64,000 nucleotides of DNA, from the NCBI RefSeq assembly GCF_003443675.1, contig NZ_CP031963.1, positions 3,991,501 through 4,055,500 on the forward strand, read 5' to 3'. Made by a program: the position numbers and the translations under genes. This DNA is from Aquimarina sp. BL5 (GTDB lineage: Bacteria; Bacteroidota; Bacteroidia; Flavobacteriales; Flavobacteriaceae). Positions 52,081 through 60,623 of this stretch are shown here, one piece after another (within the stretch, counting starts at the first letter, position 1; each line of letters starts with the position of its first letter). A model generated the notes under the pieces. It had not been told where the DNA came from. It saw nothing but the letters and a program-made list of their open reading frames with translations, and did not search any database.

Positions 52081-52917
52081 ATGAAATCAAATTCGAAATT
52101 ATTAAATTACGTATCTCATCTATTATCAGATGATGATGCGTTAAGAACTTTTTTAGTAGATCCTATAACCGAAGCAGAAGGAATTCACGGGATTACTAAA
52201 GCAGAACGTGCAGTTTTACGAAGAACTATAGCGCATTTAAGTAATAATTCTGCCAATGGATATACTGTAAGTCGTCACTTGGGGTCATATAGGAGATCTT
52301 TGCGACTTTTACAAAATGTACTACATAATGTAGGATCAAAAATGGTACAAGATGTATTAACCGATCCGCAGTCCGAAAATGCAACGGCATTATATCCATT
52401 CTCAGTAGTTTACAATCTTCCTTCCGGGTCTAATGGCCCCGTAGATTTTACTTGTAAAGGGAATGATTTTGTGGATCAAAATTATGGAGGTCCTTATGCC
52501 ATTTCTACTCCGGCATACACAGTACAATTAAGCAATCAAAACCCAACAATTAAGGAGGTAATGGATGAGGTAAATAAACAGTATTTTTCATCTCCTGTGA
52601 TGCCTTATACTACAGTTACAATTGATGGTGACTTATATGTAAAATCATTTACACCATTATCCGTATATGAATTAACTGCTGATCTTAGTAATTCTTGTTA
52701 TGATCTAACAACTAATCCTAGTGCAGATTATGTTTTCTGGTTTTATTCTATTAATGGAAGGGCAAATCCAAATACTTCGGGATCAATAGGAACCTCTTTT
52801 GCAGATCAAAACTTAAATTCGGGAGATACTGTTTTTTGGCAATTGATTGCTCCTGATGCTACTTATGGATTTCAACCTTGCGCTATAACAAGCGGGAATA
52901 AATATGTAAAGAAATAA
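52081..52917 (+). CDS. Orphan two-domain protein of unknown function
   Basis: The 278-residue protein has no signal peptide. An all-helical N-terminal part of about 95 residues reads LLNYVSHLLSDDDALRTFL, DPITEAEGIHGITKAERAVL and ANGYTVSRHLGSYRRSLRLL; the FLxDPxxxAxxxGITKAER stretch faintly resembles LigA- or Nif11-like leader domains. The C-terminal part (about 110-278) is beta-rich with three scattered cysteines and ends near GDTVFWQLIAPDATYGF. I recognise neither domain with confidence. It lies in a 3-kb accessory block between the mevalonate genes and the pseudouridine synthase gene and ends at a strong terminator. Confidence 0.75.
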   Translation: MKSNSKLLNYVSHLLSDDDALRTFLVDPITEAEGIHGITKAERAVLRRTIAHLSNNSANGYTVSRHLGSYRRSLRLLQNVLHNVGSKMVQDVLTDPQSENATALYPFSVVYNLPSGSNGPVDFTCKGNDFVDQNYGGPYAISTPAYTVQLSNQNPTIKEVMDEVNKQYFSSPVMPYTTVTIDGDLYVKSFTPLSVYELTADLSNSCYDLTTNPSADYVFWFYSINGRANPNTSGSIGTSFADQNLNSGDTVFWQLIAPDATYGFQPCAITSGNKYVKK

Positions 52918-52940
52918 GCTGCAATACGAATAAAAAAAAG

Positions 52941-52970
52941 AAAGAGCGCTTTTATTAAAAGCGCTCTTTT
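52941..52970 (+). terminator. Intrinsic terminator after the orphan protein
   Basis: A perfect 13-bp stem (arms 52941-52953 and 52957-52969, core GAGCGCTTTT) with a 3-base loop is flanked by A- and T-runs, 23 bases after the stop codon. Confidence 0.9.
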
Positions 52971-53010
52971 GAATTATAGATTTTATTGGCACCGCCAAAG
53001 GGTTTAATAC

Positions 53011-53080
53011 TCCGAGGCTTGCCTCGAAATTAAAAGTCAGTTCGTTTTAATGCCTTGTGGGCTTGCCCCGAGGTAGTTGA
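53011..53080. repeat. GC-rich palindromic repeat (CGAGGC-TT-GCCTCG type)
   Basis: CGAGGC and GCCTCG (53013-53018 and 53021-53026) form a tight hairpin. ATTAAAA and TTTTAAT then pair around a 9-base loop (about 53029-53051). A second GGCTTGCC...CGAGG segment ends the element at about 53072. It is GC-rich compared with its surroundings. Similar GGCTTGCCCCGAGG sequences are, as I recall, dispersed in Flavobacteriia genomes. Confidence 0.55.
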
Positions 53081-53090
53081 CTAAAGAAGT

Positions 53091-53435
53091 TTAAGCTTCA
53101 GGATTCAATACTTTTAATTTTAATTTGAATACCTTGTTTCCTGTTCTAGTGATATCGGCATCTACTTTTTTGTAGTTTAATCTAGTTTTTACATAAGCAT
53201 CTATTGCCTCTTTGTCCGAATCAACACTTAAGATTACAATTTCACCTTTAGCATTTAAGATAAACTCTATACTAGCGTTAATTTCGTTACGTTCTAATTT
53301 GATCTGCGGCTTTTCTAATAAAACAGCGATTTCACTTCTTAATTTTTCCTTGTTTGTTTCTTTTGTGTTTTTGTCATTTGCAAAAATCTGAGTTGATGCA
53401 AAAACTACTACTAATAATACGATTAACTTTTTCAT
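53091..53435 (-). CDS. Small exported protein of unknown function
   Basis: The 114-residue protein has a signal peptide ending TQIFAND and a short mature domain with ASIEFILNAKGEIVILSVDS and DAYVKTRLNYKKV. The strand pattern recalls TonB C-terminal-like or other small periplasmic Bacteroidota domains, but no family can be named. A gene-free AT-rich stretch of 454 bases lies upstream. It contains the pair ACGTTAC (53734-53740) and GTAACGT (53755-53761) but no other clear signal. Confidence 0.75.
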   Translation of the reverse strand: MKKLIVLLVVVFASTQIFANDKNTKETNKEKLRSEIAVLLEKPQIKLERNEINASIEFILNAKGEIVILSVDSDKEAIDAYVKTRLNYKKVDADITRTGNKVFKLKLKVLNPEA

Positions 53436-53889
53436 TTTTTGTGTTTTTAATTTGAGTTATAAAATATTGTTTGTTTAAATTTTACATGACAAATGTAGAT
53501 GTGATAGGTGTTTTTTTTTTGGTTTGAATTTTATTAGAATGTGTTCCTAAGTTTACCATTGTGTAAAAAAGAGAACGTTTTAACATAAATTGAACTTTGA
53601 ATAATATATACTTTTTATAAGTTTACTTTGGGAGTATGAAGGTAGATTGATTTTTTTGGTGCTAAATTCTTAAGTCTTGATATTATTGAAGTACGAATAA
53701 TTGAATTTTTGCACCTATTCTAATGTTAACTTAACGTTACCAAAGGGTTTAGCCGTAACGTCAACATTTGAATTTAAGTGATTGAAAGTCAATTTTTTAA
53801 ATGTTAATTATTCGTTAACCAAATCTTTAAACTTTGTGAATCCTAAGAGTAAACCTATATACAAAAACTATAAAAATTAGAAATTCTTA

Positions 53890-54846
53890 ATGAAGAATCA
53901 ACTACTCACTGTTGCGTTGGCGCAGATATCACCAATATGGTTGGATAAAAATGCTACTATAGAAAAAATAAAAAGTTCAATTATTGAGGCCGCTTCGAAA
54001 AAAGCAGAACTTATCGTATTTGGTGAGACATTGTTACCAGGTTACCCATTTTGGGTTTCATTAACAGACGGAGCACAATTTGATAGTAAAATTCAGAAAG
54101 AAATTCATGCACACTATGCTCAGAATGCAGTAGTAATAGAACATGGTGATCTGGATACAATCTGTAGTTTAGCAAAAGAGCACGAAATAGCAATTTATTT
54201 AGGTATTATAGAACGTCCATTAGATAGAGGAGGTCATAGCTTATATGCCTCATTGGTATATATAGATCAGAATGGAGAAATTAAATCTGTACATCGCAAA
54301 TTACAGCCAACATATGAGGAACGATTGACTTGGGCACCTGGAGACGGTAACGGGCTTCGCGTTCATCCATTAAAAGCATTTACCGTGGGAGGTTTAAATT
54401 GTTGGGAAAACTGGATGCCACTGCCAAGAGTTGCTTTATATGGACAAGGAGAAAATCTGCACGTCGCTGTTTGGCCAGGAAGTGATTATAACACTAAAGA
54501 TATTACTCGTTTTATCGCTAGAGAATCTAGGTCCTATGTAATTTCCGTTTCGAGTTTAATGCGCAAAGAAGATTTTCCTTCGACAACACCACATTTAGAT
54601 GAAATTCTAAAAAAAGCCCCAGACATTTTAGGAAATGGAGGTTCATGTATTGCGGGACCTGATGGAGAATGGATTCTAGAACCTGTTCTTAATAAAGAAG
54701 GATTATTAATAGAAACCTTAGATTTTAATCGCGTATTACAGGAGCGCCAGAATTTTGATCCCGTTGGACACTATTCTAGACCTGATGTTACACAACTGAG
54801 TGTGAATAGAGAACGACAAAGTACTGTTTGGTTTGGTGAAGAATAG
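53890..54846 (+). CDS. Nitrilase-family carbon-nitrogen hydrolase
   Basis: The 318-residue protein has the Glu-Lys-Cys triad of the nitrilase superfamily: Glu46 (VFGETLLPGYPFW), Lys137 (SVHRKLQPTYEERLTWAPGD) and Cys171 (GGLNCWENWMPL). These segments, especially GGLNCWENWMPLPR and RKLQPTYEER, match true nitrilases (branch 1) that hydrolyse R-CN to the acid and ammonia. A cyanide- or aryl-acetonitrile-type substrate cannot be chosen from the sequence. It is monocistronic within the accessory block. Confidence 0.9.
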   Translation: MKNQLLTVALAQISPIWLDKNATIEKIKSSIIEAASKKAELIVFGETLLPGYPFWVSLTDGAQFDSKIQKEIHAHYAQNAVVIEHGDLDTICSLAKEHEIAIYLGIIERPLDRGGHSLYASLVYIDQNGEIKSVHRKLQPTYEERLTWAPGDGNGLRVHPLKAFTVGGLNCWENWMPLPRVALYGQGENLHVAVWPGSDYNTKDITRFIARESRSYVISVSSLMRKEDFPSTTPHLDEILKKAPDILGNGGSCIAGPDGEWILEPVLNKEGLLIETLDFNRVLQERQNFDPVGHYSRPDVTQLSVNRERQSTVWFGEE

Positions 54847-54871
54847 TTGTTATTCCTAAAAACTAAACAAC

Positions 54872-54879
54872 TATCTTTG
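54872..54879 (+). promoter_or_regulatory. -7 promoter box of the pseudouridine synthase gene
   Basis: TATCTTTG matches the TAnnTTTG consensus and lies 15 bases upstream of the ATG, with TTG at 54847-54849 as a possible -33 element. The same box precedes mvaD. Confidence 0.55.
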
Positions 54880-54894
54880 CAAAAAATGTAAGAT

Positions 54895-55734
54895 ATGAGT
54901 CGTGGAGACAATTCCAATAGAGGAAAAGGAAGTGGAAGACAAGGAGGAAATCCAAAAAAGAAATCATATACTAGAGGTAATGCTCCTGTAAAAAAAGCAA
55001 ATAACTCACCAAAGAAGATTTCGAATTCTGATGAAATTCGATTAAATAAATTTGTGGCTAATTCTGGTGTTTGCTCCAGAAGAGATGCAGATCTGTATAT
55101 TAAGACAGGTAGTGTTTGGGTAAATGGAAAGCCTATTACCGAAATGGGTTATAAAGTGAAGCTTACTGATGAGGTTAAATTCGATGGAAGACTTATAACT
55201 CCAGAGAAAAAAGAATATGTATTGCTTAATAAGCCTAAAGGTTTTGTGACCTCTACGAGTCCAGAGAAAACAAGAACAGTAATGGATTTAGTATCCAATG
55301 CTTCTAAAAATAGATTAAAACCAGTTGGTAGATTAGAACGTAATACAACGGGATTACTTTTGTTTACCAATGATGTGGATTTAGAAAAAAAATTGACACA
55401 TCATAAGACAGGAGTTCGTAAAATCTTTCATGTAGAGTTGGATCGCAATCTTAAGTTCGAAGATTTTCAGAAAATAGAAAAAGGGATCAAATTAGAGGAA
55501 GGTTTTATTCAGGTAGATGAGATTTCTTATATAGAAGGAGCTGCTAAAAGTGAAATAGGAATTCAATTGATGTCTTCAAAAAATGGAATTGTAACAAAAC
55601 TTTTTGAACACCTTAATTATGGTGTAGTGAAATTAGACAGAGTTATTTTTGCAGGACTGACCAAGAAAGATCTTCCTAGAGGTCATTGGAGAATACTTAC
55701 TGAACAAGAAGTGATTAACTTGAGGATGATGTAA
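54895..55734 (+). CDS. RsuA/RluB-type rRNA pseudouridine synthase with Glu at the catalytic position
   Basis: The 279-residue protein has a basic, low-complexity N-terminus (1-45), an S4 RNA-binding domain (EIRLNKFVANSGVCSRRDADLYIK, in parts, about 47-95) and a pseudouridine synthase domain with YVLLNKPKGFVTS. The catalytic motif of this family, GRLDxxTxGLL, here reads GRLERNTTGLL: residue 148 is Glu, codon GAA at 55336-55338. The catalytic Asp is otherwise near universal, so activity may be changed or lost. The following segment (LTHHKTGVRKIFHVEL) is also divergent. It may act as an RNA-binding factor. Confidence 0.9.
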   Translation: MSRGDNSNRGKGSGRQGGNPKKKSYTRGNAPVKKANNSPKKISNSDEIRLNKFVANSGVCSRRDADLYIKTGSVWVNGKPITEMGYKVKLTDEVKFDGRLITPEKKEYVLLNKPKGFVTSTSPEKTRTVMDLVSNASKNRLKPVGRLERNTTGLLLFTNDVDLEKKLTHHKTGVRKIFHVELDRNLKFEDFQKIEKGIKLEEGFIQVDEISYIEGAAKSEIGIQLMSSKNGIVTKLFEHLNYGVVKLDRVIFAGLTKKDLPRGHWRILTEQEVINLRMM

Positions 55735-55760
55735 TATAAACTGATAATTTCGTAATATAA

Positions 55761-55800
55761 AAGGGGAGCTAGATGATTAATTATCTAGCTCCCTCTTTTA
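55761..55800 (+). terminator. Intrinsic terminator after the pseudouridine synthase gene
   Basis: An 11-bp perfect stem (GGGAGCTAGAT at 55764-55774 with ATCTAGCTCCC at 55783-55793) is followed by a T-rich tract, 30 bases after the stop. Confidence 0.9.
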
Positions 55801-55963
55801 TTACTAAACTTATTTAATAAATTCTTTAATTTATCACAATACTGTTTGATTCTTTACCTTTGAATTAAATACATTAGCTGTTCTTACTATTTTATTTAAC
55901 CACTTTTCACGATATAAAAACTTTCTTTCCAGATAAGTTCTTAAAAGCTATACCTTTTTAGTG

Positions 55964-56725
55964 TTAACTATAAAAATTCCGCAACCATCTTGAGCGTTCT
56001 TGACTTAAATATATACCATCCTCATATGTAGGTTCGAGTTCGACAACAAAGCGCCCTGGTTTATAGTTTTTCAAGGATTTAATAGCACTAATGTTAGTAA
56101 GTAATTTTCTGTGTAATCGTATAAAATGATTTGGGTTTAACTCTTTTTGTAGTTGTTCTAAAGATTCGTCTATTATATAAGAATCACCATTTTTTAGTTT
56201 TACAAATACGGATTCATCTCTATAGAAGTATGCAATCTGCTCAATATTTACCGGTGTATATTTCTTGCCGTCTTTTAATAAGAATCGTTTCTTGTAATGC
56301 TCTTTTGTTTTAAGTTGATTTATAAGATCTATGTTTTTCAGGAATGAAGAGTCATTATCTATAGCAAATTTTTCTACAAATTTGGATACAGATATATTTA
56401 CATCCTCTTTAGTAATAGGTTTTAGTAAATAATCAATACCAGTGGTTTTAAAAGCTTTAATGGCATACTGATCATAGGCTGTTGTAAAAATAATTGAGGT
56501 GTCAATAATTACATTTTCTAAGATCTGAAAAGAAATACCATCAGAAAGCTGAATATCCATAAAGATTAGATCAGGTTTTTGATTATTTTGAAACCATTCT
56601 GTCGCCGTTTTAACCGAACTTAAAACTTTGATTACATCAAAATCGAAAGAGACCTGACTGAGAATCTTTTGTAAATGCTGTAAGGCGGTGATTTCATCTT
56701 CTATGATAACCGTTTTTATTTTCAT
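55964..56725 (-). CDS. LytTR-family response regulator
   Basis: The 253-residue protein has a receiver domain (phospho-acceptor Asp57 in PDLIFMDIQL, Lys in LLKPI) and a C-terminal LytTR DNA-binding domain (about 150-250, with IAYFYRDESVFVKLKNGDSYII and FIRLHRKLLTN). It pairs with the histidine kinase gene directly upstream, one base away. The likely targets are its own promoter region and the divergent esterase-like operon. Confidence 0.94.
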   Translation of the reverse strand: MKIKTVIIEDEITALQHLQKILSQVSFDFDVIKVLSSVKTATEWFQNNQKPDLIFMDIQLSDGISFQILENVIIDTSIIFTTAYDQYAIKAFKTTGIDYLLKPITKEDVNISVSKFVEKFAIDNDSSFLKNIDLINQLKTKEHYKKRFLLKDGKKYTPVNIEQIAYFYRDESVFVKLKNGDSYIIDESLEQLQKELNPNHFIRLHRKLLTNISAIKSLKNYKPGRFVVELEPTYEDGIYLSQERSRWLRNFYS

Positions 56726-56726
56726 T

Positions 56727-57743
56727 TTATATAAATGGAATGGTTACTTTAAACATCTTTTCTTCAGATACTATTTTCACTTTTTCATTCGTAAGATAAC
56801 TATATCTTTTTTTGATATTTTGTAATCCAGATCTAAGATGATCTCCAGATACTTTTTTTATTCCTATAGAGGTAATTGACAATGAATCAAGATCATTAGT
56901 AAATTGTAATTCTAAGGGAGTGTCCTTATCAATTTGGTTATGCTTAATAGCATTTTCGATAAGTTGTTGGAGTACTAATGGGGGGAGTTTTTTACCTGCA
57001 ATTTCCTTAAGAAGTAGATTGTTATTAATGATTAAAGTATCTTGATAGCGTTGTTTCATAATATCAAGATATTGTATAGCAAGACGGTATTCTTCTTTTA
57101 CATCTATTACTGAGTTATTTTTATTTTGAAGCATTACTCTGTAAATACTCGAAATGTTTTTTAAAAAACTCTTGGCAGATTCTGTGTCTTCATCTATGAG
57201 AAAGTAGAGCGTATTAAAATTGTTAAAAAGGAAGTGTGGATTCAATTGATTTTTTAAAATAAGAAGATTAGCTTCTGTAATCTCGCTTTTAATCTTTTCA
57301 TTTTCAATTAATGTATAGAAATGTTGATTTTTTAAATCTGATAAATATTGAATTAATGAAAATATTATGGATAAGCAAAGCCCAATAACGAATGCAAGGG
57401 TCATATGTTTTAAGCTTGGTTTTTCGCTATAATATAGCAAGTGGTCTATCCATTTAAAACCAAAAAACAAAAAGGAATAGACTAATGTTCCTATAGTGAT
57501 GCTTGATAAAAGAAATAATATTTGTTGGATTAAATTTTTCTGAAGTATGCTAGAATAATACATCTTTTTTTGAAAAAAGCAGATCACTTCAAATGTTATG
57601 TGGGCAATAATAAACCAAACAAAAGTCAAAAAATTAATTTCAGGGGGCTCTTTAAATTGTGAGGTTAACCAAATGAACACAACAAAAATTGTGGAAATAG
57701 CGATAGATATAAGTATCCTCTTATATATTGAAAAACTCTTCAT
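56727..57743 (-). CDS. LytS-type sensor histidine kinase
   Basis: The 338-residue protein has four hydrophobic segments (about 8-28, 37-56, 74-96 and 113-134), a coiled linker and the His_kinase domain LKNQLNPHFLFNNFNTLYFL with the phosphorylated His170. The C-terminal ATPase has LPPLVLQQLIENAIKHNQ and GLQNIKKRYSYL. It has no recognisable periplasmic sensor domain, so it may sense a membrane signal. It is cotranscribed with the LytTR regulator. Confidence 0.94.
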   Translation of the reverse strand: MKSFSIYKRILISIAISTIFVVFIWLTSQFKEPPEINFLTFVWFIIAHITFEVICFFQKKMYYSSILQKNLIQQILFLLSSITIGTLVYSFLFFGFKWIDHLLYYSEKPSLKHMTLAFVIGLCLSIIFSLIQYLSDLKNQHFYTLIENEKIKSEITEANLLILKNQLNPHFLFNNFNTLYFLIDEDTESAKSFLKNISSIYRVMLQNKNNSVIDVKEEYRLAIQYLDIMKQRYQDTLIINNNLLLKEIAGKKLPPLVLQQLIENAIKHNQIDKDTPLELQFTNDLDSLSITSIGIKKVSGDHLRSGLQNIKKRYSYLTNEKVKIVSEEKMFKVTIPFI

Positions 57744-57961
57744 AAACTATAATTGTAATCAAAAATAGAATATTTCTAATAGGTCAAAGCTATTATGATC
57801 CTGCCGTAATGGATAATTTTAATGAATTCAACATCTTTATATTGTATATAGTAAAGTCTGTACTCAAAATATTTAGGTTCATATAGCGATAATTTACATT
57901 GAGAAAAATTTTAAAAAAAACAGAGTGTTGAAATCTCTAGTTTTGAATAAAGACTTTCGAA

Positions 57962-59152
57962 ATGAAACAAGCTGTTATTTTGTCAATTATATGGACCTTT
58001 TTTTTAAGTGTAAATGGTCAGGAAAACGAACTTTTAGAAACGAATAGTTTTTTTATTCAGGATATATCGAATTCAAAATTTGTAGACTTTATTAAACCTA
58101 AAATTCAAGAAAGTCAGTTTGTCTTTTTAGGAGAACAACACGGTATTATAGAAGTTGGTGAAGTAACAACCCTTTTGTATGACATTGCCCAACCTTTTGG
58201 ATTCAGAACTTTGTGTATTGAAACAGATGCCGTAGCAGCAAAAACACTTTCTTCGTTTTTAGATGTAGCATCTCCTATAAACAAGGCAAAAGAATTTGAA
58301 AAAAAATATCCTTTTACGATACCTTTTTATAATAATTATGAGGACTTTGAGATGTTTAAAAATGTATCTAAATTAGAAGGTTCTCTATGGGGTATTGATC
58401 AAAGTCTAATGACACAGTTTAGATATAACTTTGATTATATTATTAACCGGACTAGTAATAAAAAGTTAAAGGATACATTAATTCCTTTAAGGGAAAAAGC
58501 AATAACCTCTTATAAAAAAGCAATTGAAGAAAAAGATTTTATGGCTCCTTTTATATTTCAGTATAGTGAATCAATTCATCAAGGATTAATGAGCCTAACT
58601 AACGATTCTGTAGAGAAAGAAATTATTGAACAACTTTGGAAAACTAAAGAAATCTACGAATATAATTTTAATGGTAAATATTATTTAAACAATCAAATCA
58701 GAGGTAGTTTAATGAAGTCAAACTTTATGAATTATTACAGAAAAGCCTCTTTATTAGATTCGTTACCAAAGGTAGTTTTTAAGCTTGGTGCAAATCATGC
58801 TGCTCGTGGTTTAACAAGAACTAATATTTATGACATTTCTAACTTATGTTCAGAGTTAGCCATTATGAATGGAATGGAGTCTTTACATATTTTAGCAATG
58901 GGTATTTCAGGAGTACAAAGACTAGCAAATCCTTTCGAGCCATCAAAGACATTACATACGATAAACGAAAATAAATACCTTCCGGAAGAATTTATGGCGT
59001 TAACAGGTAAATCGGATGAAAAATATCTTGTTATAGATACAAAAGCATTAAGGCCTTATGTCAATAAACTTTCAAGAAAAATAAAACAATATATTTTCAA
59101 GTTTGATGTAATTATTCTTATCAAAGATGCAAAACCTCTTACGAGTTTTTGA
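57962..59152 (+). CDS. Exported erythromycin-esterase-like protein
   Basis: The 396-residue protein has a signal peptide ending SVNGQ and the EreA/ChaN-type motifs: FVFLGEQHGIIEV (about 53-65, with Glu58 and His60), FRTLCIETDA (about 81-90) and VFKLGANHAARGL (His in the middle). In EreA these Glu and His residues form the active site. The natural substrate here is unknown and antibiotic resistance should not be assumed. It is divergent from the LytTR two-component pair and followed one base later by a small membrane protein gene. Confidence 0.8.
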   Translation: MKQAVILSIIWTFFLSVNGQENELLETNSFFIQDISNSKFVDFIKPKIQESQFVFLGEQHGIIEVGEVTTLLYDIAQPFGFRTLCIETDAVAAKTLSSFLDVASPINKAKEFEKKYPFTIPFYNNYEDFEMFKNVSKLEGSLWGIDQSLMTQFRYNFDYIINRTSNKKLKDTLIPLREKAITSYKKAIEEKDFMAPFIFQYSESIHQGLMSLTNDSVEKEIIEQLWKTKEIYEYNFNGKYYLNNQIRGSLMKSNFMNYYRKASLLDSLPKVVFKLGANHAARGLTRTNIYDISNLCSELAIMNGMESLHILAMGISGVQRLANPFEPSKTLHTINENKYLPEEFMALTGKSDEKYLVIDTKALRPYVNKLSRKIKQYIFKFDVIILIKDAKPLTSF

Positions 59153-59153
59153 T

Positions 59154-59774
59154 ATGAAAAGATTTTTAAAAAGGGTAAATGGTTTTCAAATCATAATTGA
59201 ATCTTTACTTATAATATTTAGTATTCTTTTTGCACTTGGAGTGAATGAAATTCGTGCTACGAAACAGTTAAACAGTCAAAAAGAGGAATCGTTACATAAC
59301 CTTGAAAATGAACTAAAGCGAAATTTTAAAGGTTTAGAGAAGGTTATTCCCTACCATAAAAAAATAACTCAAAGGCTATTGAAAATGATCGACTCGTTGA
59401 GCACCATAAAAGGGGAAATAAATAAAACTGGTTTAGAGTTGATGAGTGATGTGAATCCTTCTGGTATTATGCCGCCTTCGCCACAGAAAACATCTTGGGA
59501 GACTATTAGGATTACTAATTCAATTAGTCTATTAGATTTTGAATTAGTGAATGACCTTTCGAAACTTTATAAGCTTCAGGAAGATGGTGTTGAGATTACT
59601 TGGAAGCTAATTGCTAATTTTTTACTCTCGAGAGAAAACTTTGATCCTAATCATACATTTGAAAATCTAAAGATTCTAAATGCTTATATTACCGAATTAT
59701 ATAGCCAAGAACTCTATCTTAAACAGAAAATCAAGTATGCTTTGACTAAACATTTCGTGAATAAAAATAAGTAA
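59154..59774 (+). CDS. Small membrane-anchored protein, DUF6090-like
   Basis: From the ATG at 59154 the protein has 206 residues, with one N-terminal membrane helix (IIIESLLIIFSILFALGVNEI). A helical soluble domain with EESLHNLENELKRNFKGLEK and LLDFELVNDLSKLYKLQ follows. The layout resembles DUF6090-type proteins of Flavobacteriia. The start at 59127 overlaps the previous gene and is less likely. It is one base after the esterase-like gene, so both are coexpressed. The function is unknown. Confidence 0.72.
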   Translation: MKRFLKRVNGFQIIIESLLIIFSILFALGVNEIRATKQLNSQKEESLHNLENELKRNFKGLEKVIPYHKKITQRLLKMIDSLSTIKGEINKTGLELMSDVNPSGIMPPSPQKTSWETIRITNSISLLDFELVNDLSKLYKLQEDGVEITWKLIANFLLSRENFDPNHTFENLKILNAYITELYSQELYLKQKIKYALTKHFVNKNK

Positions 59775-59788
59775 CTCTTATTCAGATC

Positions 59789-60616
59789 TCAATACCTACT
59801 CAATAACTCCTGTAGCTCATCATAATATTGCTTAGAAAGGTAAATGCCATTATGCCCAGCACCTTTAATGAGTGTAAGTTCTATTTTATCAGGATATAAT
59901 TCTTTTAATCGTTTAGAATGTTCCTCAGGTTTGATCAGAAAATCCTTAGCACCGTGAAAAACGCGAATAGGGCACTTGACTTTTCCTAAGAACTTATAGG
60001 ATGGAATCTCGTAATTAATTAGTGCCAGTGGAACAGGAGCTATATTAGATATGAATTCGTTCCAAGCATAATACGGAGCTTCTAAAATTAGAAGTTTAGG
60101 ATTATTCTTTGCTGCCGTATACGCCGCAAACCCTGTTCCTATTGAATATCCTAATACAATAACATCTTTTTCTTCATAACGTGTAAGTACATAATCATAT
60201 ACTTTTTGGGCATCATTATATAATTCAGATTCTTCCTCGTAAAAACTATCACTTTTGCCATATCCTCTGTAATCTACAAATAAGACATCAAAGCTATTTT
60301 CTGTATATAAATATGCTCGTTCTCCCCATTCATGAATTGCTCCTGCATTTCCATGAAAGTATAGGATTAAACCTTTGCTAATAGAATCGGTTTTAAATAA
60401 TAAAGCATTTAAAGTCACATCATCTTCTACCTTAATGTCGATTTCCTCAAAAGATTGATCAAAAGAATAGGTATAATCCTTAGATAATACTTTAGGGTTA
60501 AAAAAGAAACGTTCTTGTTTTATATATAGGAATATGTATCCGCAAAGAATCAAAATAATAATGAATACTATAAATCGTAATAATCTTCTTCCTATTTTTC
60601 TGAAATTGATTTTCAA
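59789..60616 (-). CDS. Alpha/beta hydrolase with N-terminal membrane anchor
   Basis: The 275-residue protein has an N-terminal membrane helix (about 11-31) and an alpha/beta hydrolase domain. It has the oxyanion HGNAGA (88-93), DYRGYGKSD, the nucleophile Ser158 in LGYSIGTGFAAY, an Asp in VFHGAKDFLIKPEE and a His in KGAGHNGIY. It resembles Bem46/YfhR-type hydrolases. The substrate is unknown. It follows the small protein gene by 7 bases at the end of the glycosyltransferase operon. Confidence 0.92.
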   Translation of the reverse strand: MKINFRKIGRRLLRFIVFIIILILCGYIFLYIKQERFFFNPKVLSKDYTYSFDQSFEEIDIKVEDDVTLNALLFKTDSISKGLILYFHGNAGAIHEWGERAYLYTENSFDVLFVDYRGYGKSDSFYEEESELYNDAQKVYDYVLTRYEEKDVIVLGYSIGTGFAAYTAAKNNPKLLILEAPYYAWNEFISNIAPVPLALINYEIPSYKFLGKVKCPIRVFHGAKDFLIKPEEHSKRLKELYPDKIELTLIKGAGHNGIYLSKQYYDELQELLSRY

Positions 60617-60623
60617 AATGTCG

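Noticed and set aside
57962-59152. Macrolide resistance gene
   Set aside because: The protein has EreA/ChaN-type Glu and His motifs, but the superfamily is broad and nothing in the context indicates antibiotic resistance.
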